Below are positions 22,150-35,269 of a stretch of 64,000 nt of DNA, in pieces (positions within the stretch are counted from its first letter, which is position 1; every line of letters begins with the position of its first letter). This DNA is from Tyto alba. Lineage: Eukaryota > Chordata > Aves > Strigiformes > Tytonidae. The stretch lies in the NCBI RefSeq assembly GCF_018691265.1, contig NW_024881328.1, positions 42,417,015 through 42,481,014 of the forward strand. Reading direction: 5' to 3'. The notes under the pieces are model-generated. The model worked only from the letters and a program-made list of their open reading frames with translations, was not told where the DNA came from and ran no database searches. Made by a program: the position numbers and the translations under genes.

Positions 22150-25100
22150 AAGATCAAAGCGTACGGCAAAAATAGCAGAAGGGGAAGAGCTTGTGGGTTT
22201 GACATCTGGAGGCCAGAAGCAGCTCCTGCTTTTGAGTAGGCAAGAGGTAAAGGAGGAAGGGTAAAAGTGGGTTTACAGTCTCTTATTTTTTACTAGGATT
22301 AAAAACTTTTTATAAAGTTACATGGTATGCTGTTATTTGAGATAGCGGTGTCTGTCTTAGTCCTCTGCAAGGCCCTAATTTCAGAAGTAGGGATGCTAAC
22401 AGCACTTATAAATAAAGTGGTGGGTATTTTCTGACAGGCAAAATACTGATTTATCTGTGATGCATCATCCAACAGCCTTATTTTTATTCCAAGGGGCGTT
22501 AAGAGGCACCTGGGAAATGTCTGTGCTGCTTGGATGAATAAAACAGGTGCTAGTTCCTTTTGGGGCTGGAGGTTTTCAGCGATAAGGGCTCGGAAACCAT
22601 CTCAAACCCAGGAATATGTCCAAGTCAAAGCCTGTTTTTTCAAAGCCATTGACTTCTAGGATGTCTGTCTCCAATCCTTCTACAAAATCCAACCTCTGGA
22701 CAATACTGCCAATACGTGTGATTAAAACTCATGCCACCAAATCAGGTCAACGTTTAAAAAATGAAGTTATTTAACTGTGTGGCAGTATCAAAGTGCATTG
22801 AAATATTGAACTCAGTCTATAAGGGGAGTTCAGTGGGCAAAGTATTTTATAGAAATATGTGTATCTGAGTGGGATGAGAACCACTGGAAGCAACATAGTG
22901 TGACATTTTGTGGTGAAAACATCTACCAGAGAAAAATGCAATTTACAGGGGATGATTTGTGTCCAGTGTGATGAATAATTTTAGCCATGGGAGAAAAGGT
23001 TGGCGGGGGGGAATGTGAGAACAGAAAATGACAGTTCTGGTTGCTTTTCTTTTAACAGGAGAAGCCCATAAAATAAACAGAAAACTTCATTTTTGATGAG
23101 ACAGAATGTACCATCTGACCCCAAGAAAGTTACTTTCCTTTTCCTTTTTTCATTTTTTTTTTTTTTTCTCCTTAACTGTTCAATCTGTTGAGAAACTAGA
23201 GCTGTTGCAAAGTGTTTGGTGGCCCATGGCATGTGGAGGTGTTGGACTCTCTGTGGTCCTGTCTAAACGTCACCACCATGACCACTTGCCCTTGATTGCC
23301 GGGATGTAGTCTCAGTGACCGTCTCCTACTCTTTGATCTAGTGCTGAAATGGCTTTTTTCCTCTTCCAGTTGTGTCTTGCAGTCATTAAAATGGGAAATG
23401 TGTCTCATTTACGCCGTCTTGACATGTGTTTCTGGTGGTTTTCCCCACCTCGAAGCAGGGTTGCTGCTCCCAGCCCCAGTGCACGGTACCAGACACATGG
23501 CTCACAATGATGCAGAATCCTGCCAGGTTGCACGTCGAAGCGCTTGCATTGTGCCACTTTCATTAGCACGGTGATTAACTGTCTTCTCACGGTTTCATAA
23601 ACGCCACTTGCTCATCAACCATCGCGTATACCAGGAAATCGCAGAAGTGGGCAACGCTCACCGGGAGACTTGAGAAAAGGAAGGAAAAAAAAATGAGTGT
23701 GCAAGTGCTGGACCCTGAATTGGGCAGGAGTGAGAGAAGGAAGAAATGCAAATGTGGTTTTTTTTCCTTCTTTTTTTTTTTTTTTTTTTTCCCAGTGGTG
23801 AGGGCAGACGGGATGATAGCTGCCTTCATGTGAAACTGGAGCTACATCCAAGAATGGTATTTATATGCACGGATGTAGCTTTCAATCAGGATGATGTAAA
23901 CACTGCTGCAGAATTTTTTGACCAGGCTGTTTGGGAAACGTGATGGATTAAATATGACAAACAAGATTCCTGGACGTTTATTTATCCGCCTTTTCATTTG
24001 TGCCAGTTTCATGTTAGGCAAAGCTCTGGCTACCAGACCTATACAAAGCCTCGAGTGCAGGCAAGGCTAGGGGGGAGAGAGCCACAAAGAGAGTGTTTTC
24101 CAAGCCTCATCTAATTTAAAGCATCTTTTGCTGAGTGGTGCAGCAAAGAGGATGTGGCTAACACAAATAAAAAAATCATAAAGGGATCAAAGTGTGTGTG
24201 CAAATTCATTCCTTGTGGCAGGAGTTCTGCCAGTTTGCTTGCTCCCTTGCTTCCCTAAAAAATTTTCTCCCCACCCCCAGCCCCCCCATGACGGAGTGAG
24301 CAAATCGCATGTCAGAATCTTTTCTGGATTTCATAAGGGTCTCAGCATTGATGGATGGCCGGGATGACACCAGAGCCTGTACATTGTGCCTGAGATCTGA
24401 GCCGCTTCCCCTCGGTCCCATGGTTGCACATGAAACAGCCGCATGAGCGCGATCTATTTATAAGCGGTTCAAAGGCACCACAAATGTGGGTGGATGCTGG
24501 CTTGAAGCTCCAGGCCACCAGGAAGCTCTCTAGCACTTGCAGGAACCTGACGTTACCCCAGAGCCCGAGTGCTTCCCAGTGGGGTGAAAGATGAGGAAAG
24601 CTTTTCTTAAAAAGAGAAAAAAAATAAAAAATGGAAAAAAAAAAAAAATCAAACCTTTGGATCCAGGGTGATTCATATCAGATGGCGTCAGCCAAAGCAA
24701 TTTGGGTGACTGGGGATTCTTGTAAAGGTACCTAGGTCAAAAGGTGTTAAAAGATCTGAGTGGGCAGAACTAATGCTGCACGGTAAATCTCATGGCAAAG
24801 GTGTCTCTGGTTCTGGGAGGCAAGCTGGAGTTTTACAGCAGATATGAGAAAATCTGCAGGGTTCAGGCTAGAAACCTCTACTGCCAGGAACACGGGTGCT
24901 TGTGTGCAGGCTGTGCCGGGGGGATGCCCCCATGCTCGTTCTGCCAGCAAAGGGCAGGCAAGAGCTAATGCCACCCCTTCTTTAACACCTCCGCGATCTG
25001 CCGTGCAAGCGTGGGAGCCAGGGCTAACCCCGGTGACAACAACTAATTTCACAAGGTGGTCGCAGACCCTCCAGATCACCTCCCCAGACCACCGGGGGGG

Positions 25101-27724
25101 GCAACGGCAAGCGCTGCCCGCTCCATCCAGCCTTGCACCCTGAGGTCCTGCTTCATGGGGTGTCCTGCTCAGGAGATGCCCCAGCCTGTGTACGGTGGGG
25201 AAGGGGTCCACCGTGGGAGGGGACCTGGGACCCCAAAGAGCCCCACTGCAGGTGTCATCCCCATCTGTGGGCTCGTTCTGGCTGTCCTGTTGTCTTCTGA
25301 CCCCACAGTGCCATTACACACATGGAGGAGAAGGCGCTTGCCCTCAAGGCAGCCACTGTAGCTGTTGAGTTGCTGGCTACTGCCTAGTCCCAAGCCAGTT
25401 CTCCCACTTCAACAAACTCGTACCGCTGTGGAAACCACAGGACACAGCAAGGCCATGGTTGTGTTTCCTACGGGAGTGCTGGACCACTAGAATAACATCC
25501 GCAGAGAACAAAGGCTAAAAGCCTGGGCAAATCTAGCGCCGGAAAAAGAGTCAGTCTCAAAACTGAAGGGAACATGCCTTCAAAAATCCTGTGGCATTGC
25601 TAATGAAAAATAAACATCCATTTTGCATCTGCAGAGAAAGGAAAAGAAAATGAAGTCAAAGCCCAAGGTCTTGTTCTTATATTCTAGGAATTTTCTCCAT
25701 TGAAGATTGTCAAATACTGCATGCCAACACTTGGGAGAATGACAACAGCGTCTTTAAGTGCAATGAATCAAAGCACAAGAGTAAATTTTTATGGAACCCA
25801 AACTGCTATTCTTAGAAATCATCCAGAATCAAAAAATAAACAATTCATCAGGAAAAGAAATGTTCGAACTCGCAGGGGAGATTAACTCTCATCCGAGTGG
25901 AAACAAAACCTCAAATGAGCCACATCGTCATTCCCACACTTAGTTAATTGCAGTATTGTTCAAGGGCAGCACCAAATCGTTGGAAGGCTTCAGTACTGGG
26001 TGTAGTAGATGGTGTCTTAAGAGGAAAAAAAGGCATAAAATAATAGTTTTTCCCTCATGGCTAGCTTCAGAGATGTTGCTTTGCCAAAGTCTAGGATGGG
26101 AGTGTAACGGATGGATGGGGGAGGCTCTGGGAAACAAAGACGCCAGAAGGAGTGCAGGAAAGAGATGGGCACAACCTGATATCAGGAACCAAATTGTATA
26201 TCTGGAGATGCTTAAGAGAGTAGGCTACAACGTCTTAGGTCAGGAGTGCTCCTGAGAGCAGACAGCTCTCTGGTTGAGCAGGCAGAGGCACAAAGTGATC
26301 TAGCTGTCGATGCATAACCAATTCAGGCTGCAGGCAAGATACCTGGACATAGGGAAGCTCTCAGCCAGCCTGGCTACAGGTTTGGTGATTTCTTCGACAC
26401 AGCACATCTGCAAATGAAGATTTGACATTTTCTCCCCTAAAATTAGTAAATCACAAGATAAGATTTTAATGCCAGAGCTACCGAATGAAAACACACTACC
26501 TGTATCTAGCCAAAATAGTTGCTTTTAATGAAGAACAGATGCCTGTGCACTTCCACCACATCAGAAAACACAAAGCAGATTGCCCTCAGGCTTGCAGGAC
26601 TCTTATTCTCAGTTTTCAGCCCTGGTGTTGATGCATGTGGGGCTGAGCATGTCGGAGAGGGGCAGCCGGCTGTCTTAGTTGTGGTGAGATTCAAATTGCA
26701 TGTAGACCTTCCTTGGCTTGCTCTTTTCTACAGGAACGAAAGCAAATTGGGATGGTCCTGCCACCAAAGGGTGGCCTGGGGGGACTGTGTGGATGAGAGG
26801 CCTCGTAATGATCTCTGCTACATATGTTTTGGGGAGAGAAAAAGGATATCTATAGACTGAACACTGAAAATGCTTGTTAGCAAGTATCACCTTGTGTTTA
26901 CCTCTCTGGAGCTGCTTCAAAATGTGAGCGACCATGGAACAGATTTTTCTGCAAACAGACTTGCAGTGAAAAGTCTTTGTTTCACACAAGATATCCCCAG
27001 AGAAAAAATCAGAAGTTAAACAAATTTCTATTCTTTAAAAATAAAACCAAACAAAGCTTCTTGGATGACTCCATAAAAATTCTAACAACAGCAAAAAAAA
27101 AAAAAAAAACCAAACAAAAAAAGCCTGGAGAAACAATTCACACAAAATAAGCACTAAAGGGCCTCTGTTACTTGCAGGTATATTCCTAGTGATTTCTTTT
27201 TGGATCACAAAAACACCAACAAAGTCATTAAAAGTCAGTTCTTTCCTTTTATTAGCAATATCTATGGTTTGATGATTCAAACCACATTCAGTTTTCAGAA
27301 GGGAGATTTTGATCAAAGCATTTTTAAAATCAGATGAAAGAAGTATTATAAAAAAATGTTCATGCAATATGAGCCAGGAAGTGGAGATGGCTGTCCAGGA
27401 GAAGAACTGGGAATATACCAGAAAAAAAGAAAAATACCAAAAAAACCCACGCTGATACTACAAATAACCGTATAAACAGTGTTACGAGTCAAAGAAAGAT
27501 TTACAGAGGCTATGTTTTGTTTCTTAATTCCTCTAATGGAGAATCCAATTACCACTTTATAATACGGTTGACTCAGTCAAGTTGTATGATCTTTCAGTGG
27601 GAGGATGTTATTATTACTACTTTGAAACTTTTCAGGCAGGTGACGGTATCCCAGGTATGACAAGAATGACCAAGTGTGACACAGCCAGGTTCTCGGATGT
27701 CCTCTTATCACTTCTCTAATGTGA
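22150..27724. other. AT-richer unique non-coding sequence
   Basis: No gene is recognised. T15 at 23153-23167, T20 at 23772-23791, an A-rich tract at 24610-24649 and an A run near 27.09 kb are the only repeats I can name. Two sub-blocks, 22270-22530 and 25590-25930, are AT-rich, repeat-free and dense in homeobox-type TAAT cores and a FOX-type ATAAACA (about 25611), the texture of conserved non-coding elements. That cannot be confirmed without alignments. Confidence 0.5.
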
Positions 27725-27918
27725 GTAGTTGTTGTGGTTTAGGCCTGATTGACAGCCAACCACAATGCAGCAGCTCTCTCTCCCTTCCCCTCCAACAAGT
27801 AAGAAGGGACAGAGAGCCAGGCTTGGGGTTCAAGATAGGACTGGGATGGGGGAAAATCCCCCTTTTATGATCATGAGCAAAAGGCAGACTGGTTAGGGGA
27901 AGAAAAAAAGAACATACA

Positions 27919-27924
27919 TTTATT
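27919..27924 (-). terminator. LTR polyadenylation signal AATAAA
   Basis: The only clear AATAAA on the minus strand of the LTR, downstream of its promoter, consistent with the end of the R region. Confidence 0.45.
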
Positions 27925-28630
27925 ACAGACACTAACAACACATAACAGAGTAGGACAGTGAGAAGCATTGCCACATCTTGAGAACACCTTACCCCCACCC
28001 CTCCCTTCTTCCCGGGCTCAGCTCTGCTCCCGATATCTCTACCTCCTCCCCCAGGGGTGCAGGGGCAGGGAATGGGGGGTGCAGTCAGTGCTGCCACTTC
28101 CTTCATCTTCGGTGAGGGGAGTGTCCAAAACTTGTTCCTCCTGCTCCATCGTGGTCCCCCTCTCACAGGAGACAGTCCTCCACAAACTTTCTCAGACATG
28201 AGTCCCTCCCACGGGCCGCAGCGTTCCCCACACTGCTCCGTCATGGGGCACTAACTTCCTCCGACTGGATTCCCTCCCACGGCTGCAGCCCTTCCCGAGC
28301 TGCTCCGGCGTGGGACTCCCCCGCATGCTGCAATCCTCCCAGCACTGAATTACAGCAGCGGGGCTGCCTTTTCCCATGAGACCCCGGCCTTCTTCGGGCA
28401 CAGAACCTTGATCATCAGAGCAGGAGCCACAGCCCATAAATCAGTGTCTGCTCCACCGTAGATCTTCATGGGTGGCGGGGGGGGCTGCCCTGCCGTCTCC
28501 CCACAGGATACAGGGGGGTCTCTGCTCCGGCACACCTCCCCCCTCCTTTCTTCCTCCGTTCCCCCACTGACCTTGGTGTTCATGCAGCTGCAGCGACTCC
28601 TCCTCACCAGTCCCACTGCTCCTCACCTTC

Positions 28631-28698
28631 TTAAATACGTTATCGCAGAGGCGCAGCCGATTGGCTCAATTTCCCAAACAGAAGTGGAGCTGACGTGG
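28631..28698 (-). promoter_or_regulatory. LTR core promoter (CRE-like, CCAAT, TATA)
   Basis: Reading on the minus strand there is a CRE-like site (plus TGACGTGG, 28691-28698), a CCAAT box (28664-28660) and a TATTTAA box (28637-28631). The spacing is suitable for initiation near 28605. All three lie in the presumed U3 of the solo LTR. Confidence 0.5.
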
Positions 28699-28799
28699 AG
28701 CTGGGGGAGCTTCGAGAAGCTTCTCACAGGGGGCCGCCCCGATAGCCCCCTCCCCTGCCACCAAAAAACTCCACCACTCACTCAACCCAGGACAGTAGT

Positions 28800-29746
28800 A
28801 ATTTGCTGGGGAAGCCTTTTTGATACGAGGAGCTGGTAGAGGTGAGGATATGGTGGGGGTGTGCAAAGTTGGAGTGAAAAGGAGATGGTGGGTAAAGAGT
28901 GCGGAGATGTGCAGAAGTGATCCTAAGGATTTTCCTGGTGAGGGACTCTGGAGAAGATCCCATCAGGCTGGTGGGAAGTTCAGCTTTTCTAGCAGGGCTG
29001 TGTTCATCCTTGTCGGGCGGTTGGGTGCTCTGAAGAGTTCTTCCCTTCAGCAACCAAGGAATGGAATTAAACACAGAATACTTTGCCCTCGTTTATTCTA
29101 ACGGCCTTTCACCTTCCATTTGGCAGTGAGGAAGATGCTGAGTTTATCATTTATCCCAGCTCTAAATGTGTCCCGTGTTCTCTCCACCAAATGGCACTGT
29201 TACAGGGTTTCTGTGCGCTCCAGCACTGACAGATCTGCTGTAGCTTTCAGTGCATCCAGGCCTTGGAAGAAATCTAGCCATGGCGCTCAACACTGCCTAA
29301 TTTACTCTGTCAAGAAAGTTTCAGAGACTGCTGAGAACTTGAGAAAATGAATCTGCACTGAACTCTGAGAGCTGGAGTCCTCAAGCTGCTCTGCTTGTGG
29401 TGACCTTGGTTACCCCTGCGCTCGGGTAGTATATTATGTCGGCATTTTGGGGTGTGGTGAAACCACGGTGTATGGGCAGTCATTTCTCACTGGGACCTTG
29501 CTGTGGGTATCCTGGGTACCCGCCCCCTTCACTCCAAAACCTTTCGGGTGGTTTGGGAGAGCTCCTTCTGGTAGAACAGCACTGCCCTGGAGAACATTGC
29601 AAAAGTGGGAAGGAAAAAAAAAAAAAACTGCGATATTTTGTTCACATCTTGGCTCATTAAGAGCTGCTGCAGCTATGGCTTTCACTACAAAAAATGACTG
29701 TATTTGGGCACATAAAAATATTTACCAAAGTTATGATTTGCATATA
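28800..29746. other. Unique sequence between LTR and CR1
   Basis: No gene or repeat family is recognised apart from an A13 run near 29.61 kb. A short plus-strand open frame (29120-29350) lacks any recognisable motif. Confidence 0.5.
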
Positions 29747-30535
29747 GGATCATAGAATCACAGAATGGTTTGGGTTGGAAAGACCATCTAGTTCCAACCC
29801 CCCTGCCGTGGACAGGGACACCTTCCACTAAATCCAGTTGCTCCCAGCCCCGTCCAACCTGGCCTGGAACCCTTCCAGGGAGGGGGCACCCACAGCTGCT
29901 CTGGGCACCCTGGGCCAGCGCCTCACCCCCTGCACAGGGAACAATTTCTTCCTTACATCTAACCTAAATCTGCCCTCTGGCAGTTTAAAACCATCACCCC
30001 TTATCCTACCCCCACCCCCTGATCCAGAGTCCCTCCCCACCTCTCCTGCCCCCCCTTTAAGCCCTGGGAGGCCACACTCAGGTCCCCCCAGACCCTTCTC
30101 TTCTCCAGGCTGAACCCCCCCAACTCTCTCAGCCCGGCCCCCCAGGGGAGCTGCTCCAGCCCCCCCAGCATCTCCGGGGCCTCCTCTGGCCCCGCTCGAG
30201 CAGCTCCGGGTCCTTCTGCTGTTGGGGGCCCCCGAGCTGGCCCCAGCACTGCAGGGGGGTCTCCCCAGAGCGGAGCAGAGGGGGAGAATCCCCCCCCTGG
30301 CCCTGCTGCCCCCCCTGCTCTGGCTGCAGCCCAGGGCACGGGTGGGTTCTGGGCTGCCAGCGCACGGGGCTGCCTCACGGGCAGTTTTCCCCCCACCAGC
30401 CCCCCCAGTCCCTCTCCTTGGGGCTGCTCTCCAGCCACTCCTCGAGGGCCCAGCCTGGGTTTGTGCTGGGGATTGACCCGGCCCACGGGCAGGACCTTGC
30501 CCTTGGCCTTGCTGAACTTCATCCATGCATTTAAA
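29747..30535 (-). mobile_element. 5'-truncated CR1 LINE (about 0.79 kb)
   Basis: The plus strand begins with the reverse complement of the CR1 terminal repeat (ATCATAGAATCACAGAATGG) followed by the well-known CR1 3' segment (GGTTGGAAAGACCATCTAG). Minus-strand translation shows C-terminal CR1 ORF2 pieces in order but in different frames: KFSKAKGKVLPVGR near 30.5 kb, LRELGGFSLEKRR near 30.15 kb and KFRLD/RKKLF-type and PSLEGFQARLD pieces near 29.9 kb. The frame changes and internal decay show it is dead. The copy is unusually GC-rich, with many C5-C7 runs on the plus strand. The 5' end is lost, as in most CR1 insertions, and no target duplication is seen, as expected for this family. Confidence 0.95.
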
Positions 30536-30539
30536 CCCA

Positions 30540-33500
30540 ACTGTCAAGAAGAAAACCCTCGTATAAATTATCACTGGCTATTAACCGGGACAGCAATTTC
30601 TCACTGTAAATGCAGGACAGTGCCAGGCACAACCACCACAGTGGTTCCTGTGCCCAAAGTCAGATTCTGCACAGATTTCCAAGTTTCTGGACAAATGTGG
30701 TGGTGTTTCCAACAGTGCTTCTGAGTCTCCGTGCCCGGGTCATGACTTTAAAACACTAACCTTGATTTAAAGCTTATGTCTATCACATTCTGTGTGTTAC
30801 TTCTTTAAATGTTAATTTATTGCAGACTAATTAAAATGAAAATATATTCAAGATACCTAAGGATGAGGGAATGCTCTTTGTTTTTTAAATCAGTGCTTTC
30901 TCCTGCAAGTTTGTAGTTACCAGCAGTGTGAAATATAAGAATGATCTGAATGGAAGGGTTTGACTTGTCCAGAAGAAGTTTAGTTTAAAGTCAAAGAGTT
31001 TTGTGGTGTTTGGTTTGTTTTTTTTTTTGTTTTGTTTTTTTTTTTTTTAAATATTTTAGATTATTTTAATCAATGATACAATAATACTCACAATAAGCTA
31101 CAACCTGGCTTAAAGCTGAAAACCAACCTGAAAACATTCAGTTTTCATTATTGAAATGAAAAAAGCATGTTGTTTTTTTTTTTTTTCAAATGCAAATGAA
31201 AATCCTAGAGAAGGTATATGTGCTATGTGCATATTTCTGGTTCATTGAAAAGTTTTTTCATACTCCTCAAAACCCTGTTTTAATGCATTTCCAAAGACAA
31301 AATGTTTTTTGGTGAGGAGGAGATTTCAGTGAATCTAAAAGAAACCAGCCTCTCTTCTCAATTCTCTATGCATTGTCCAGGCCAGAAACTTTTCCAGGGA
31401 AGTTGCTTCCTTTTTTTTGGAAGCACTAGAAGCTCTCAGCAGATGTTTTCATCCACTCTCCCATGCCAGCCATGTCCCCTGCACTGAAAGAGGCTAAGAG
31501 TGGATTGGCAGAAGCCAGCTGTCCAAATGAATGGTTTCTGATTCATTCACAATCAAAAATCGATGAAATCAAGTCATATAAGACTGATATTATGTTGGTT
31601 ATTTTTGTTTTGTTTTGTTTGTTTTTTTTTTTTTCTTTTCATCAAACCAAACCAAAATGATAACAATTCCAAGTAGAGTAAACAATTTTGGTTAAGCTTG
31701 AGAGAGAAACACTGCCTTGTAGTTTTGAGCAAGTGAAAAACGCATTCAAAACGTGAAGCAAAACGAAATAAGGACATTAAAAAAGCAAAGGTGGTTTTTC
31801 ATGGAAAAGCCACCACTTTTTATTTCAGAATATGTGTTGGAAGCAACCCACGTCCTCAGAGTTTTAAGAAACATTTCTCAACCAAGCTGCTCAGAGAAAC
31901 TTTTGCAAAACCTTTGCAAAATGCTCTGAAGTTTCCAGAACTGGGTATTTTCATTGCAAAAAAAACCAAAACAAAACAAAACAAAAAAAAAAAAAACAAA
32001 AACCCCTCCACCGAACACAAAACGCTTGGCAAAACTTCTGTTGCCTGGATTTAATGCAGAGGGAGATGGACTGTGCCAGAGACCCGGCCCAAGTGACACG
32101 CTTTCATCATCTGGAGAGGCTGACGCCGCGCTAGGACAAGAGCCAGCAGCTCTATTTTACAGATGACTAAAATTGGACCGTCTTGTCCTTGTTTTTGAAA
32201 TGGACGCACAAGAGAACGGCGCTCTGGATGCGCCCTCGACGTTCGCGGCGCACCCCCCCGCCGTGATGCCTACCGAGTGCCTTCGAGCCCTGCTGCTGTT
32301 TAACAGCCGTCGCGGGTGCCATTTGTGCTGCAGCATAAACGCAGCTGGGCCGGGGGGCCGGGGAGATACTGCATGCTGCTAGTCAGTTAATTATTCGACG
32401 GGAAAGGTTATTATTGAACAGGGATCAGGCACACTCCTGGGGACAGAGCGGGTCTGTGCGAGAAGGGAGATGCGAGCTGCTAACATCCATGAGTCTGCAC
32501 CTCCTTTCCTCCTAATCCTGAAACAAGCGAACAACGTGCCAGACGACATGTTGTGAAAAATTGATAGTTCAGCTTCTTTTGCCATTTCCATCTCCCTTTT
32601 CTGCTCTCTGGGCGCATCTTGCAGAGCAAACCTCACACAAGCAGGCTGTTCAGGTGCACAAGGGGCAGGAAGGACTGACGGGTTTTTCTTTCTTTCTTTT
32701 TCCCTTCTGCAAGCCTTTCTGCTCCTGTTTGCCTGGTTTCTGGTTTGTTTTCTACAGGAAAAGGGATGAGACATCCCTGACAGGCATAAATTTTTGACTC
32801 CAAGTTTCCCTTTTGTTGTCTATTCTTTGCGAAGCGTGGTTTTCAGTCGGCCGCACCACAGAGGGCAAGAACAGGCTTCTCCTGAGATTATCAGAGCTTT
32901 TTTTTGTAGGAAAAGCCCTGATAGTCTGGTAAGGAAACCTCTGGTAAGAAAATAGGTGTGCATGAGAAAGGGAAGGAAAGCATCCTCAAGATCCGTGGAG
33001 GGGGCAGGGATATTTTTGATCTGTCTGAGCAGCACGGCAGGAGAATCAGAGCGGTTTCTTATTTCGTTTGAGCTCCTTGCCCATTCCTGATTTACGTTGC
33101 AGACATGGGGTCTGTTTCCTTTTAGGCAGTTAGCAGCAGAGTGCCCCTGCGTTTCTCCATCCATCACAGACTGGCATGGCACGCACATGGTGGGGTGGCT
33201 GAAGGGGCTGGGGCGGGGGGAGGAGAAGCAAAATCGGCCAGAGCCTCCTGTGAATGCATTGCTGCTATTTGTGTTTTATTTGAAGAAATGATTAGAGTTT
33301 ATTTTATTGCCAGGAAAGGCTGCCAGCCTTTATGATGACAAAATTGCTGAGTTTACTAGGAAGTTTATTTATATAGGCTTTGAAAGACAGACCTTGCAAT
33401 GACAGACACCAGCGAAGACCTGGGCTTGCTGGCTTTCCCATTTCCCTTGGCTGTTCTGCAGACGTATTAACCCTTTACTCTGACAGGTTCCTATGAAAAG

Positions 33501-35265
33501 ATGGGTTAAGAGCAAACATATGTACAAAATACTCCTTCTTCCCTGGGTAACAGAGTATTCTGAAGGGTTTGAGCCGGAGAACCAGACCTGAACAAACAAG
33601 TTGGCAGATGTTTGCTGCTGGTGCTGTGGACCAGCTCCACACATCGACAGGGGTAATAGACACATCTTCACAGGAGGAGATGCTCTTAGGGTGGCCATGT
33701 CCTACCATGGGTCACATCTCTGAGACAAATGATGCTACGAGAACTCCCCTCCTCTTCCACTGCTGCCCCTGCTGTAAGAACAGAACTGCCGGAATGGTTA
33801 CTACCACCAAAAAAATGCATTTTGGGGAGGGCAGAATCATGTGCTGAATTAAGGCTTGGCAACACAATGGGTTTTAAGGAGAAAAATTTTTGTTTAAATT
33901 TTCTTAGGTGTCAAAATGCTATGCTTTGACATATTAAAAATGAAAAGGTTTTACTTGGAAGATTTTCCAATGTTTTATTTAATCATTAATATTCATTCAT
34001 TGGTATTTTTCTTTTAAAAAATGGCCTGACTTGGGAAGGTATTCAAAATAGACCAGAATTAATTAAAACAGAAGTTCTGTTTCACCTTCATTCATTGTGT
34101 TTGTTTTGTTTTGGAGAAAAAATTACTGGATTTCTGCTTCAAGTTCAGACCAAACTCTCTTCCATGTCTATATGGCCATCACACAAGAGAAATCAACCCT
34201 CCTCCCTTATCACTATCTCTACCAGCACCTCAGGTCTACTGCTTGGTCTGGAGAAAGCCTTTTATCATGCAGTGGGGATGGCAGGCAGCTATCCTCTATG
34301 GACGAAAGACTGAAGAGGACCCTAAACATCATTTACAAGTATGTTACATCCACACAAGAGTTCTCTCTCTCTGACTTCCCATCAACTGTTGCATCAGTAT
34401 CACATATGTGGTCGTGGTATCCATTCCTTCATTTCTGTTAACACCAGGTTTGAGCTTCTAATACCAGCTTCTAACATTTTGAACTTGTAGGCAGCTTTCA
34501 AACAGCTGCCATTTTTTTTAAAGAGAACCAGACCCAAACCTCCACTCCTTTCTTTTTTTCCTTAAAATGTGGAATTTCCCCCCCATAAAATTTTACTGAC
34601 ATGTGTGCTCAGATGAGCAACGTTCAGATCTTAGCCAGAGACTTGTTTGATGCTTCACAAAGCGCTGGAGCTTGAAAACCACCAGGAAGACAAACTTTCA
34701 CATTGGGATGTTTAGTGCATGCCCTTATGCTGTGATGGTCGGGAAGCCTTAAGAGCAGGGGCATTTTTTGAAGTGCTCTCTGCAGCTGGCTTTTTCCTTC
34801 CATACTCTTGCAAAGTTACATCCTTTATTAATCAAGTGTCTGGGATATATGAGAAGAGGAATATATGCTCATATCTATACCTATACGTGTGTGTTTGCTT
34901 ATCGATGCACGTACACATTCATTACTTCTTTTAAAACGTTTACAATGTATTTTCTGCAACATACATACATGTCGACTTCATAACAAAGTTATAAAAGAGG
35001 TCATTGTCCTTTTTAGTGGGCAGAAAAATTGGGGCTATCAAGATCTTGACCAGCTTTGGTGTTTTGAATAAAGTTTAGCTACTTTAAACTCACAGAGGGA
35101 GCGGCAAATATTCCCCAAAAAATGAATTACTAGCAAAAAGAGAGAAAGAGAACTACTGATGAAAAACAATGAGGGAACTTTTCTTCATTCTTTTACCAGC
35201 TCTGGTTGGCATTTGTCCACATTACTCACTTACGGCTTCACAGGTTAAGACTTTATACCACATTA
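30540..35265. other. Unique non-coding sequence with A/T tracts
   Basis: No gene is recognised. T-rich tracts occur at about 31020-31049, 31171-31187 and 31604-31635, and an A/AAAAC tract at about 31959-32003. A small CpG-richer patch (32.19-32.37 kb) has no promoter elements I can identify. Confidence 0.5.
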
Positions 35266-35269
35266 CACC

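Larger units (their letters stand above)
27730..28794 (-). mobile_element. Solo LTR of an ERVL-like endogenous retrovirus
   Basis: The element starts TGTTGTGG and ends CCAGGACA, so it has TG...CA ends and imperfect terminal inverted repeats (6 of 8 positions). It is bounded by the 5-bp direct repeat GTAGT at 27725-27729 and 28795-28799, the duplication size typical of ERVL-class insertions. On the minus strand there is a CCAAT box, then a TATTTAA box, and much further on an AATAAA signal, the U3-R-U5 order of an LTR. No gag, pol or env sequence is attached, so this is the product of recombination between the two LTRs of a former provirus. A roughly 46-bp unit is repeated about 68 bp apart (28203 and 28271). 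Open frames across it are not genes. Class assignment rests on end sequence and duplication size only. Confidence 0.85.

Noticed and set aside
21665..22205. Gly/Arg-rich minus-strand and Pro-rich plus-strand frames
   Set aside because: They are translations of a C-rich low-complexity region.
27708..28244. 178-residue minus-strand open frame
   Set aside because: It lies inside the solo LTR and has no retroviral protein motif; it is a chance frame in GC-rich LTR sequence.
29828..30574. 248-residue minus-strand open frame, the longest in the window
   Set aside because: It is a decayed, frameshifted CR1 LINE C-terminal region and 3' tail, read partly out of frame.
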